Assembly (NCBI GenBank): GCA_958496175.1
Contig: OY292274.1
Span: forward strand, 59,406,630-59,470,629
DNA from: Sisyra terminalis
Lineage: Eukaryota > Arthropoda > Insecta > Neuroptera > Sisyridae
Direction: 5' to 3'
Length of the DNA: 64,000 nt
The translations under genes and the position numbers were made by a program. Position 1 is the stretch's first letter, and every line of letters begins with the position of its first letter. The notes beneath the pieces were generated by a model. The model had not been told where the DNA came from. It ran no database searches and saw only the letters and a program-made list of their open reading frames with translations. Positions 1 through 12,800 of this stretch are shown piece after piece.

Positions 1-122
1 TCTTTCTATCCTCCATTAAAATCTCACGAAGTATTCTGGAACGTCTTTCGTCTTTCTTCAATCTCATTAATAAAACTTCGAATGTTCCAATTCTGCAACA
101 TTATATGTTATTAAAATTTCAG

Positions 123-3100
123 AAATCATCAGCTTCAAATAACAGCACGAGCACATTAGGTCTTAATGAAAACACTGATTTAAAAGACAAACGAGCAGAA
201 GAATCATCCAAAGGGAAAGTTAATGGAAATCTTCTATGGTTATATTTCAAAAAGGGAAATAATCCTTTTATATTAATAGTGATTGTCGTATTATTTTTTT
301 TGGCCCAAATACTCGCCAACAGCTGTGATTATTTCGTTTCTTTTTGGTAAGTGCTTTTTTAATTCTTGAATTTTCCATCATGCAATTGATTTTTGTTTAT
401 CAAGGATCGACGATGAAGAATATCGTAGAGAAAACTCAACTTGGCCGGATTATCAAGCACCTCGTCTTTCGCAAAATATTGAGATTGATATTTATTCTGC
501 TTTAATAGTTCTACTATTTATTGTAGCGTTTAGCAGATCAATTGGTTTCTTTTTAGTTTGTGTTTCCAGCTCCTTAGCGCTTCATAAAAGTTTTTTTATG
601 GGAGTTATAAAAACAAGTATGCATTTTTTTTATACTAATCCCGTAGGAAGAATATTAAACAGGTATTTGTTGTTTGATTATTGTGGATTTTTAAATTTGA
701 ATATTGACTTTTTTCAATTGTTATAGGTTTTCAAAAGATATGGGAGCCGTTGATGAAATGTTACCGAAATCGTTTATGGATGCTTTTCAAAATATTCTCA
801 TTATGTTCGGTGCGATAATATTATCGGCAATGGTCTTTCCGTATTTTATAATTCCAATTGTATTCCTTGGATTTATGTTCTATTTTCACACAAAAATCTA
901 TACGAGAAGTTCCACAAACATAAAACGACTTGAAGGAATTAGTAAGGCTAATTAATTAATCATATCTAGATAAAGCGGTAAAATTAATTTTTTATAATGA
1001 GTTTTTTAAACCTCTGTCAAGTTAGCACCCGACTTTTACAAATTAAAATTTTAAATATATTTTTAGATAGCCTTTTGTTTGTACTTGATTGTACCGAAAA
1101 AATTTTCGTTTGTACCTCAACCGAAAAAAAGTTATTAAATTTTTAAAAATCGATAGCTCCCAATTGTTAGATTTTTTAAAAAATTTAACGGCCATAGATA
1201 GGCCTTGACACGCAGAGGTTTGTACCGAAAAAAAATTGTTTCTAACTTTAACCCAAAAAAAAATTATGAGCGATTTTGTGAATGTACTTATTCCATTGAA
1301 AACAGAGTTTTCCAGCTACTACGGATTTTCCTTGAGAGATTTTCCAAATCCAAAGGCGGTACAATCTAGCTACGGAGGCGTTAAGGATTGTACTGAAAAA
1401 AATATCCTTCTAACTCTATTCCAACGGTAGTTATAAAGGATTTTGTATGAGTAATTAGACTCTAATTACTTCATTGTTGAAACTGCAAAAACGGCCATAA
1501 TTTTGTTTCCGTTGAGGTACAAGCGATTTTTTTTGCGGATTTTCCCGGGTGCTGGTCTCTAGTTGATGAAACCGGTTGAATTTTCGTTTGTACCTAAACC
1601 GGAAATAAAATAGAGTTTTCCGGCTACTACGGATTTTCCATGAGAGATTTTCCAAATCCAAAGGTGGTACAATCTAGCTACGGAGGCGCTGAGAATTTTA
1701 CCGAAAAAATTATCCTATGACCGTTAAATTTTTTGAAAAATCTAACAATGGGGGGCTATCGATTTTTAAAAATCTAAAAACTTTTTTTCGGTACAACCAG
1801 GTACAAACAAAAGGCTATCTAAAAATATATTTAAAATTTTAATTTGTGAAAGTCGGGTGCTAATTTGACAAAGGTGTTTTTTAATTTGCCGAATTGGCAA
1901 GAGTATAATTAACGATGAGTAGACATGGATTGTTTCATTTAAATCAGTTTATCAAAGTTTCGTAATATAGTTACAACTCAGTTAAAAAAAGGCATTTTAA
2001 ATGTTAAAAAAAAACATTAGAAGTCGTTTAAAGTTATTAAATTCGTTATTCCCAATGTGGGACGCAGGCCCCATCGGTGGGGCATGGTAATATTTTCGTG
2101 GATCATGGGCCGGACGGGTACCCTACGGCTGACCAACCAAAGACTATGGGTTAATTCGAGAATTATTTACTAACAGTGACTTGTTTTTCATTCATTTCTG
2201 GATAATCTTTCATTCAAATATTTGCTATTTCTGCATTTCAGTTTCTTATTATATGCTTGAAAACTTTACTTCTTTATTTTTTAATTTTTCTCTTTCATGG
2301 ATGACTAATTCTTTGGAAGCTTGTGTAGATACCAAGTAAATGGCTTTTTAAGCTTCCTTCAGATAAATAACCGTAAAATTTTGAATAACAAAATTTAAAT
2401 ATCACGGGGGAGAGGCATCAGGATTTTAGAAATGCTTAGGTGGGGTATGACCCAAAATTGGTTGTGAACCACTGTACTAATTGCATTTTAAATTTAATGA
2501 TTTCAAAATGCCTTTTTTTAACTGGGAAATTTTCCAAAATTTCTATATTGACTCATTTGTCGTTCCCTTTTCGAGGCATTTTTCGGAGCACTCAACTTCC
2601 CATTGAAATATTTTACTTTTAAATATTAGTTTTATGATTACATTTTTCATTTCAGCTAAAAGTCCGGTATTCTCCCATTTAAGTGCCACTTTGAAAGGAT
2701 TAAGCACAATTCGTGCATTTAAATCCCAGAGTATTCTCCAAAATGAATTTGATGAACATCAAAATCTCAATAGTGGTGCATGGTTTATGTTTCTCACTTG
2801 CCAAAATATATATGGATTCGGTTTGGACTTATTGTGTTTTTTGTTTGTTACCATAATCGTGTTTACATTTATAACTTTTAGTGGATGTAAAAAAAAAATA
2901 ATATTCTTAAATTCATAAATACAAATAACAAGTATATAACTTTTAGTGACAACGGCTGGAAAAGTGGGACTTGTGATTTCCCAAGCTTTGTCGTTAACTG
3001 GTTGTGTTCAGTGGGGCATGCGACAATCTGTAGAAGTTCAGAACCAGTTAATGTCTGCCGAACGTATTTTTGAATATACAGAATTAAAACCTGAAGATAA

Positions 3101-4039
3101 TTTGGAAGGTGATAGTAATATTCCCAAAGAATGGCCACGAAATGGGAAAATTAAATTTATCAATACACAAATGAAATATGATGTAGACGCACCGTTTATA
3201 CTACATAACTTAAATTTAGAAATTTTACCTGGACAAAAGATAGGAATTGTTGGTCGAACTGGTGCTGGTAAATCATCGTTGATAGCAGCCTTATTTCGTT
3301 TGGCTATTATTGAAGGAGGTATCGAAATTGACGACATTGATACCAAACAAGTGGTGTTACAAGAACTGAGGAAAAGTATCTCGATAATCCCACAGGATCC
3401 AGTTTTATTTTCGGGCACAATGCGACGCAACTTGGACCCGTTTGATGAATATGACGATAAAGTTTTGTGGAGTGCTCTCGAAGATGTATGAACTAAATGA
3501 CAAATATAAAATTTCTGATATTCATTCACTTATGTTTCAGGTGGAGTTAAAAGAAATAATTCTTCAAAACAATAATCTAGAAACCAGAATATTAGATCAT
3601 GGTGCCAACTTTAGTGTAGGACAACGGCAGTTGGTTTGTCTAGCACGTGCCATAATTAAGAAAAATAAAATTTTATTGCTAGATGAAGCTACGGCTAACG
3701 TTGATCCCATGTAAGTATTATGATAATTTATTCCAAGAAAAAAAGCAGTTTATTGTTATTTTTAGAACGGATGCATTAATTCAAAAAACAATTCGAGAAA
3801 AATTCGTTGATTGTACTGTACTCACAGTAGCACATCGATTACATACAATCATGGATTCGGATAAAGTTTTAGTGATGGCTGGTGGAAAAATTATGGAATT
3901 CGACAGTCCTCATTTGTTGTGTGTAAATAAAAATAGTATTTTTTATCAAATGATTTGTGAAACGGGACCCGCAATGACGGAAATTTTGTGCAAAGCAGCC
4001 AGAGATTCTTATCATGCAAAATCGATTTCATATTTATAA
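123..4039 (+). CDS. ABC transporter subfamily C (MRP4/ABCC4-like), 3' half, 7 exons
   Basis: An ATP-driven plasma-membrane exporter of organic anions and conjugates by family. Exons: 123-346, 405-662, 727-941, 2656-2886 (donor could be 2880), 2947-3485, 3541-3710, 3766-4039. They sum to 637 codons including the stop and every junction keeps frame. Exons 1-4 encode the second transmembrane domain, including [31 protein letters not shown] and [25 protein letters not shown] sequence. NBD2 has Walker [11 protein letters not shown]-loop [18 protein letters not shown], signature FSVGQRQ (in place of LSGGQ), Walker [13 protein letters not shown] and H-loop AHRLHT. The start lies outside the window, so the first membrane and ATPase domains are not seen; 1-122 is read as intron ending in a TTTCAG acceptor. 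The 1.7 kb intron 942-2655 holds two transposons. The family call is secure; the paralogue is not. Confidence 0.88.
1010..1875. mobile_element. Mutator-like long-TIR non-autonomous element, copy 1
   Basis: Ends are ACCTCTGTCAAG...TTGACAAAGGT, flanked by a perfect 9-bp duplication GTTTTTTAA (1001-1009 and 1876-1884). The arms share a long inverted repeat holding the motifs TTTGTTTGTAC, ACCGAAAAAA and AATCGATAG; the right arm is shorter than the left. It lies in an ABC-transporter intron. Closely related copies are at 26117-27362 and 63834-64000. The short ORFs inside are just shared repeat sequence, with no transposase motif. The 9-bp duplication points to the Mutator superfamily, which is an inference. 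Confidence 0.75.
2043..2474. mobile_element. Degenerate hAT-type element
   Basis: The right end GGTTGTGAACCACTG is the typical hAT terminus (reverse complement CAGTGGTTCACAACC). The left side reads TTATTCCCAATGTGGGACGC, a decayed match to a CAGTGGTTCCCAATGTGGG-like start. The interior has GC-rich patches (GGGACGCAGGCCCC, GGGCCGGACGGGTACC) unlike the surrounding intron. No clear target duplication survives, so the left boundary is approximate. Confidence 0.45.
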
Positions 4040-4208
4040 TACTTAACGTCATTTGTATATTATATATTTTATGTTTCAAATACATTTTTATACTTTATTT
4101 TTAATCCTTGTCTTCTTATTTATCCTACAAGTAAATTATTAATGTCACTAATGTTGAAAAATCTTTTTATTTTGCGATTTATGTTAGTGGAACATAGTTG
4201 TACATATC

Positions 4209-4423
4209 GCTCATTGGGTGCAATAGTGGCACATCAACAAATTGTTAGTTTTGAGAAAATGATTATGTTTTATGTAATTTATTAATTAATTTTGGTTTTA
4301 TGTAAGATAACATAAAAATATGCCAGTATTGTTAGTATATAAAATACAAAATGCGAGCATTAATGATAAAATTAACTAAAAATTAACATTTTTTGAGATG
4401 TGCCACTATTGCACCCAGTGAGC
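4209..4423. mobile_element. Short TIR element (MITE), unclassified
   Basis: The two ends are a 27-bp inverted repeat with one mismatch, beginning GCTCATTGGGTGCAATAGTG on the left and ending CACTATTGCACCCAGTGAGC on the right. Between them is about 160 bp of AT-rich sequence with no coding potential. I could not settle the target duplication, so the superfamily is open. Confidence 0.65.
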
Positions 4424-5533
4424 AATATATTGTAAGAACATAAATACAAAATCAAAATATTATATTTTTATATAGGTACCTGGCTTTTTCAATAATTTCA
4501 AGTTTTAAATTTACGTTATTAGAATTCGGCAAGTATTACAACCACGAATATTGGTTCAAAGACAAAAAAAAATTTACGATTTTTTTTTTTAAAATATTAG
4601 ACTTTATTTGTCTATAATGGAAGTTATATGATAGCACTAATAAAAGGAAAAATGATCCTTTTTGTACAATTTAATTATCTAGTCCATGTCGTAGAAGACC
4701 TAGAGAAAAAAAAACGACTGAAATTCAGAATTTGTTAAAAAAGGAATGGACTGGAATATGAAAACAGAAGTAAAGTTGAGGTTTTTAAAGCTATCAAAAC
4801 AATACGATTAATTAAGTAAGCCGATTAATTAAGGAATATAAAAAAAAATGAAAAGTTTTTTGATATGAGAAAATAATGAGGAAAGGGATAACGTATTTTA
4901 AAAGATTTTATTTGAAATTATTTGCCTACTGTAACTACCTAGCCGTCTCAGAATTCCAACCCACTTTGTAATTTTGAAAATAATCCATAACTATATTTGT
5001 ACCACAAAAATTCGATATTAAAAACCGAATATAAAAAAAAAAAACAAAATATTCAAAAAACAAAAACGGTGTATTCTCATGTTACATAAAAGGATTTTGA
5101 ATTATTATTGAAATAGATTAAAAAGTAAATCAATTAATACATTAAAACTATCCTCAAACTTAAATCTTCAGGAAATTGTATTTCGAAATTAATGTTCCAG
5201 GCACAAACATTAATATTTACATTAATCCTTGAAGACAAATTTCTTTTCTCTTCATAAAGGGAAAATTGATTTTCCAGAAGAGGATCGCACTTATTCTATA
5301 TATAATCGTATAGGTATATCAATATGTATATCTTACTTTCCTAAAAATATTTAGAGTACATATATTTTATTTTAAGTGTAGCTAAACAATAAACTCAATA
5401 AATAATTGTGAAATTTTTCTGAAAAATAAATAGTAGTATTTATTTCAATAAATACCAATCGTTGTAAAAGTTCATTATCGTTAGTTATCATTAAATATTT
5501 TTTTAAAAATAAGAATTAAATAGAGCTAAATAG

Positions 5534-5726
5534 CAGTGGCGTAGCGTGCCTTGGAGGGGCCCTATATCAAATTTATTTGGGGGGCCCAAATGGAGGGTAA
5601 GATTAAGAGATTAAGTGACATTGTGAATAACATTTTACTAATTTTTGGTTCCACACGTTAAGGGGCCCTGTAGGCCGGGGGCCCCGTATCATTGATACGG
5701 CTGATACAGTGGTAGCTATGTCCCTG
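5534..5726. mobile_element. hAT MITE with 8-bp target duplication
   Basis: It starts CAGTGGCGTAGCGTGCC and ends GGTAGCTATGTCCCTG, a decayed hAT terminal repeat. It is bounded by a perfect 8-bp duplication CTAAATAG (5526-5533 and 5727-5734). The GGGGCCC-rich interior resembles the larger hAT copy at 36134-36843, so both probably derive from one family. Confidence 0.8.
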
Positions 5727-5807
5727 CTAAATAGGCAAAAAATGGTTTTATTTAGTACTTAATATTATGTAATAATAAATTAACAAAAGTTTTCAGTGCT
5801 AAATAAT

Positions 5808-6046
5808 TTAAATAATACAAAGACTAAACAGTTCTCAGCGATACATGGACTAAACAATACCATTTAAAAAATTAATTTATAGTTTATTGGAATTTCTAAG
5901 TGTTTATAGATTACTTAAAAAATGGAAACACCTAGGAGTTCCATTAAACTTTAAATATTTTTTTTTTGAACTTGTGAACTTTTTAAAATGATATCATTTA
6001 ATTGATGTATCGCTGATAATTGTTTAGTCTTTGTATTATTTAGATT
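5808..6046. mobile_element. Short inverted-repeat element
   Basis: Arms of about 36 bp face each other. The left holds AATACAAAGACTAAACAG then CAGCGATACAT; the right holds ATGTATCGCTG then GTTTAGTCTTTGTATT. The spacer is AT-rich and non-coding. The exact ends and duplication are unclear because the flanks are also TAAATAATA-rich. Confidence 0.55.
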
Positions 6047-6817
6047 GTTTAAATTTTTCATCTAAGAAAATGTTTGTTAATTTATTAATGTATGAGTTGT
6101 TTTAATTTTAAACAGTACATAATATAAAGTTTTAAGTATGCACAACCGCGTTTTGTGGAATGTGATATAGATACGATCCTTTTCCGGAAATTCAATTTTC
6201 TCCCCTGAAGAAGGTGTAGAAAAATATTTGAATATATTTTTAAGGGTCTGAAATAAATAATGGAAAAGGAATAAGCTTTTTTCATCACTTCATTGAAAAT
6301 AGAGTTATGACCGTCCTGTTAATTATTCTAGCATTATTTTTAAATCTGGTTTTACCCCTTTTGTTGGGACAAAATACTATTTTCATCAAGATATCATTAA
6401 ACCAATTAATACGTTTTTTTTTTTTTGTAGAGAAGCTGATGCGTATTTATATTGAATCACTATTTGTACCAATTAATTTGGAATGAAACTTTAAATTGTA
6501 TGTTGCTCAATTACTCATTGAAAAGTAAATACTTTTATAACAGTTTCCTATGGACATGTACTGGCATCATTTTCGTTATTATCAGAATGAAAAGTTAAAA
6601 ATTTAACTGATGTTAAAAGTACAACCACAAATTTAAATTTATATTCTATTTTATTTTTGAAGATATATTTACATCTTTTTACAATTTCTCTATTTTAATT
6701 AAATAAGATATATTTTACAATCTAAAAGATGGTAACAATAAACTGATCTCCTTGATCTTGTTAATTGAAATAAGTTCCTTTGGTTTATATGATTTTATTA
6801 TTAACACAAGTAGTGCA

Positions 6818-9800
6818 CTACGGAGGTGTTAGTGGACATGTGATTACAAGGCGATCACTATGTCTTCTGGAAATAACACCTGCATTTGGAGACGTATTAA
6901 GAACCAAAGGTCCACTATTATGTGAATGTCCTGGATGTACCATCGAATATCGCTGTAACACATGCGAAGGATGTATTAAATCGTCATGGAAAGAATGCCG
7001 CATTCGTCTTATTTGATTCTGAGGTACATTTGGTTTTCTTGACGAAGAATAATTTCGACCCTGTCGAGTTGATTGTCTCGTTGCTCTCTTCTCTGATTTC
7101 AACGAGTCTTCGTAACTGCTAAAAATGTGAATTTGTGAAAAAGAAATTCGTTTTAAAAAAATTATTTCTTTATTACTTTGTACTTTCTGTTGATGACTGC
7201 GTCGTTGAATGGCCACAATTGCATCGGCCTACATGATGCTCATGACCACTGTCAACAATGCCAGAATCTTTACCACTTGAATGTAAGGATGTGACAGAAG
7301 TTTCAATTCCTCTTAGATTTCTATTTGGAATCACGTCATTTCCGTTCGTGATCACACGTAAATGTTCTCTTGTTTCGTTTCCGTTGTAGCGACTACAGTT
7401 AATATCATGAACAGAATTACGCAATGGTTGTTTAAAAGAAGTGGTAGAAGGACGCGAAGGAAGATCTACATTTGTACGTAAAGGTTCTACGTAGCGTCGA
7501 AAACGTGCTGAATGAAGTGGATCATCAAAGGAAGTAGACGAAGAAGTTTTACCGGCCCGGTCAGATGTTAACGCATACCCTATTGAATGATCTGCCCCAA
7601 AACTTGGCGACTTTCTAGGGCATGCAAAAGAATTCCAACAAATGAAATATTTTTACAATAGATGATTCAATGTAATGAAAATTGATGAATTGTTTGACAA
7701 GGAAAATTGGTGAAGGCTATTGTAGAAAAATAAAAGGATATGTTGTGGATTTTATTATTATTTCTCTAGTAGCTGTTACAATATGTATCATGAAAATATA
7801 AAAATGATTCATACTTTTATCTTAAAAGTAAAAAAAAAAATAGTGATAAAGATGTATATTGAACTTATAGAATAGATGTTTTCAAAGAAACTATTTACAA
7901 GGCTTCAATTGTATCTACAAGTTAGTTTTTAATATGTACATTTTTGACTTATATGAAATTGATGTTGAATTGTTGATAGCAATAATTATAGTATAAGCAA
8001 TTAAAAGGCTATGCAAATGAAACATTTCGTAAGTAACAATTCGATTTTACTGATAAAAATACTACGAAAGTTTAAGACATAGGTACCGGAAGTTACTAAG
8101 ACAGAAATAAGTTCCATACGGTACCCGCTAAATGGATCTCAAGATATACGAAACACTCACCTCCGGCTATATCTTGTACAACTTATACAAATGGCTGTAG
8201 CTAATGCTACAATGAAAATTACACATCCTAATATAATGACACCAATTTCCATGCTTGATAGCAAATATCGTTGACCACGTGATTGGTCACTCAAAGTGGT
8301 ACCACTAGCGATATTTAAAACGTGATACGGTTCCAATTGGCGCTCAATATCCTCTTGTTTTTTATGTAAAATTCTAAAAAAAAAAATCTTTTATATAAAA
8401 AAATAAAACTAAAAAATATTCATTTACTTTTCTAAAATATTCATATCTATGATGACATTTAGCGATGGATCAACAGCATACAAATACATATCAGTCCTAA
8501 AAATTGAAAAAAAATAGTTCATTGAATTGTTAGAAACATGCAAAATTATCATTATCATACGCAGTACTGTCGATTAAATTTCTTTCTGAGTGTGGCTCCA
8601 ATTTTCGAACTCGAACATCATATCCAGTAACATTATATAAAGTTCTGTAAAATATCAAAAAAATATTTAAGCCCTTTTCTCTGAAAGTAAAATTAGTGAA
8701 ACAGTGTGTTTTAAGTTTTGCATAGCTCTGAGATGAAGATAAACTTGTCGATTTACAAGAAATGGACCTTTTTTTACTCTATATATTTGATTTTATTTAT
8801 CGCCTCTATCATCCTCTAATAAAGAAATATTTTATAGCCCTTTAGCCTGACAATCCATAGCTTTAAAGTTCATCCCCTTTTAAATTGATATTTATAATTT
8901 GTAAGCGTATCTTTAACCGGTTTAAATCTCAAAGTCAAAACTAGACAAGAATAAAAATGACCATTAAAATTGATAGATCTCATTATAAAATTATCATCAT
9001 TCAAAATACACTTTTCTTCTTCTTTTCACATTTTTTGCAATCTATTATTGTTATTTTGAGATATTTCTTTTAATGATAGGATTTACCAATTCTTTCTTTG
9101 CTACAGTTTTGCCTATAACTGAAAATCATTTTTCTATGTTTTAAAGTTTTTTTGTATTTATCGAGCCCAATGTAGAACTTAAAATGGTTTTCAAAGAAAA
9201 ATGAAAAGCTTTGAACCAATTGGGGAACTGACCAGTTTGGTCACGACGTCTGGTGGTCAAAAAAATTACTAGTTTTTGTGTGCTCTCTTACATATAGCTA
9301 TACCAAGCAGTTAACTATAATTAAATTAAAAATCAAATACATTTTTTTAATTGAAATGAAACTTATTAAGTCTTATTAAGTCCTTGTATAGAGAAAAGTA
9401 GAGTTTGCGTTGCTGTGAATGGTTACTGAAATAAGAAATAAGTTTTTTCGCTATACTTAAGTCTGACGTAATTTTTTACGTCAAAAATTTCTTTGAAAGG
9501 AAAGTCAAAATTTTTCCCTAATTTCAAAACTGGTCCTGGTATTTCGTGAGGTTATTTTATATGAGAAAATTGTAAACAAATCGCTGTAAAACTCCGTACA
9601 TTAATGGTTGTATTTTCATTATTTTACCACATTTAATTATATAAATGTCAAGCTTCAAAAATGGTTTCTGCATTAATAAGATTTTTCTGACCTGAATTTA
9701 ATCCAATTCAGTCGAATATGTATTTTAATGGATATAAAAATAAATTAAAATAATAACACAAACTCAATGTAAATTTAAGAAAAATCTTTTGGTTACACAC

Positions 9801-12800
9801 AATACGTAGCCATGTTTTTAAGCCACATAAGCCGTGTCTTCTGGTCGGTTCTCAATAGCTTTTACCTAGTTTCAATAGATTATTTTGTAATAAAAATATC
9901 TTTTTAACCAAGCCGGATCCCAAAATTATAATAATAGGATTTTTTTATATGCGAACTTACGAAGTTATATTATCCACATGTTTCTCTATATCGGTTGGCT
10001 GCATTCCCATTATCATAACTAACTGTTTATCGTCATCTAATACATAAACCTGAAATTATATAACTTTAGATATGATTAAACTTAATTAGAATAGAAAATT
10101 GTCAAATATATACAAAAACATTAGCAATTGCCGATTTTCCATCGTCAGCTCCTCGTTTATCTGTCGCTTTAACATCGAAACCGAATACTCGTCCAGATTC
10201 TCTTGCAAAGCTGGATACTGATCGAATTTGTCCAGTTATTGGATCTATCGTAAATCGTTGGTAGTGTTCCTGAGCCCTTCCAAGAATTTGATATCTAATT
10301 TCACTATTTACTCCAATATCTGCATCTGTTGCCTAAAAATATTTTTATTATAAAAATTGTTAACATTCATTTAAAAATTATAGTAAAATACTTCCAAGCG
10401 AAGAATATGATATCCAAAATTGGCACTTGTTGGAATTGCAGCAACAATAGGACGACCATTTGTTTTGAAAATCGGATAATTATCGTTGACGTCTGTTACA
10501 CGAATTTTTATTTTCACCTCATTTATCCCTAAAAATATTTTGAATTAAGAAAAAAAAATACTGTTGCACATCATTTTGAAAAGAAATACTTAGGCCAGTT
10601 AATCGTTCTGGTCCGATAGGATAAATCATTTCCATCATTCCACGTTCTGTTTTCACCCTATCAACCCTCACAACGATTTCATGCGTATCTTTTTTTTCTC
10701 TATCAGGACTGATCGCTAAAATTAACGTGCCGTTTTTCGGATCAATTCGGAACATTCTTTCAGTCGGATGATCACTTTTGGAGATGATACTAAAGCGTAA
10801 ACGCATCGATTTGTAACTATCAGTTACATTCAATGTTAGTAACTTTAATGGTACTTGAACGTTTTCTTCGACTTCCAATTCAAAATACCGATTCGCAAAA
10901 ACAGGGCGTTCAATTTTTTTGTGGTCTTCCGGAATATCAATTATTTTCACTATCAGTAAAGCTGTGGAACTCAAACTAGGCGAACCTAAATCGGAAGCCA
11001 CAATTGTTACATTGTAGCTGTTTTGTGTTTCATAGTCCAACTTTCCGGTAGTTGTAACAATCCCATCTTTTGAATCAACGGCAAATAGGTACCCTAAATT
11101 TTTTCGATGAGGGATATCGAATAAGAGCAATCCGTTTCCATTGCCCAAAAAATCAGAATCGTTAGCAAATACTTTGGTGACTACTGTTCCAATTGGACTG
11201 TTTTCAACTACGGAAGCGTAGTAAATCGGTGTTAACATTACAGATTCAAAATTATGATTAGCCAGATGAAAAGCTTCTGGATGAGCAGAACGAATTATTT
11301 CATCATAGCCATAAAATATTGGAGCATTATCGTTAATGTCCAAAATATTGATTTCGACATCCACAGTTGAAGTTAAACGGGGCTCGGTTAACGAATTATC
11401 GCAAGCCAGAACTTGAAACAAATATTGGTCTTGTGATTCTCGATCCAGATCTCCATTTATAGTTAAGATTCCAGTAAATTCAGAAATAATAAATGGCAAA
11501 TTATTGGTTCTATTTTTGATGTAGTATGAAACATTGGCATTCTGGCCGTAATCATTGTCTTTTGCTTGTAATTTACCAAGAATTGTTCGTGAATATGATG
11601 CTTCTGGAACATCAAAACTGTACCATTGCTTATCAAAGAGTGGGGCATGATCATTTAGGTCTCGTATATTTATTCGAATTGTAACATTATCAGCTAGTCC
11701 TCCTTTATCTGTCGCTGATATATTCAAACGAAAATCCGTTTCGGCTGGCAGAGATTTGGCTACGATTATTTCTCCACTTGTTGGCTGAACAATGAAATAA
11801 CTGTCCTTAATCTTTTCATTCATTGGAAATGGAGTGGCGACAACAGTTTCAGATGCCAAGCTATAAATCAACTCTGCATTTTCTCCAAAATCTTTATCAT
11901 CCGCTAACAATCTCAAAATCGGTGTTCCCGTGGAAATATTCTCTGGAATTGAAATTCGAGGAGCCAAATACATACTTTGTGAAAATGGCATTTTTAAATT
12001 TTGGGACATCATTAAAATGTTGGTGTTGTTCTTATTTTGAGTTAGATTCGAGTAGTTTTCATCGTATTCGATTACATTTACACCTTTGGCCGGCAGTATA
12101 ACTACTTGTAAGAATGTTGGTGGATTATCATTTTCGTCTTCAATAATCACAGTTAATTTTACTTCGGAACTTAAGCTCCCTTTATCTCTTGCAACAATTC
12201 GGAAATTATAAATTGGTTTTAATTCTCGATCCAACACTGTATTTTCATTTCCACGATATGTTAAAATTCCTGTAGTTTGATTGATATGGAACAACTCTTG
12301 ACCATCTCCAAATAAATTCAAAGTAAATTGAGCGTTTACTCCCTTATCAATATCGGTTGCGTTAATTTGATAGTTCAAATTAACTTCCGTGTTATGTGGG
12401 GAATTTTCTTTGATTCGTCCTTCGTAGAATGGACGGGAGAAAACTGGAGGATTATCGTTTTCATCATCCACATAAACCGTTACCTACAAATAAAATAAAA
12501 TAAAAAAATTAGTCACCGGAGAACTTTAGTTCGTCAACCAGAATATCTCATGGTACGCCTTACTTGATAAATTCCAGCTCCACTCAAATATCCTTTGTTA
12601 TATTCCGCAATAATAGTCATGCGATAAATATCTCGTTCTTCTCGATCCAATCCCTTTCTCGTGTATAACGTCCCATCTTGAGATATCGCTATATAATCGG
12701 TTACATCTGCTTGATTGGCAATTACAAACCGTAAAGATTTGGTTGAATTCTTGCCTGTTGTTTGGTAAAATAGTCTTCCAATCATTGCACCTGACATATT

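Larger units (their letters stand above)
4040..6817. other. Intergenic region between ABC transporter and cadherin
   Basis: No gene is recognised here. The two genes are convergent, so this holds both 3' ends. It contains three small inverted-repeat elements (listed separately), long A/T runs and several TTTATT motifs. Those at 6794-6799 and near 6650 could serve as AATAAA signals for the - strand cadherin gene. The rest is unremarkable AT-rich sequence. Confidence 0.6.

Noticed and set aside
1236..1661. Short ORFs encoding [24 protein letters not shown] peptides, also at 26312-26557, 26562-26777 and 26943-27137
   Set aside because: They recur in both orientations within the Mutator-like copies as part of the repeat module, with no start context or protein family. 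Repetition of DNA explains them.
6780..7122. Open + strand frames opposite the cadherin tail exons
   Set aside because: They are antisense shadows of the last two coding exons, whose - strand phases join correctly.
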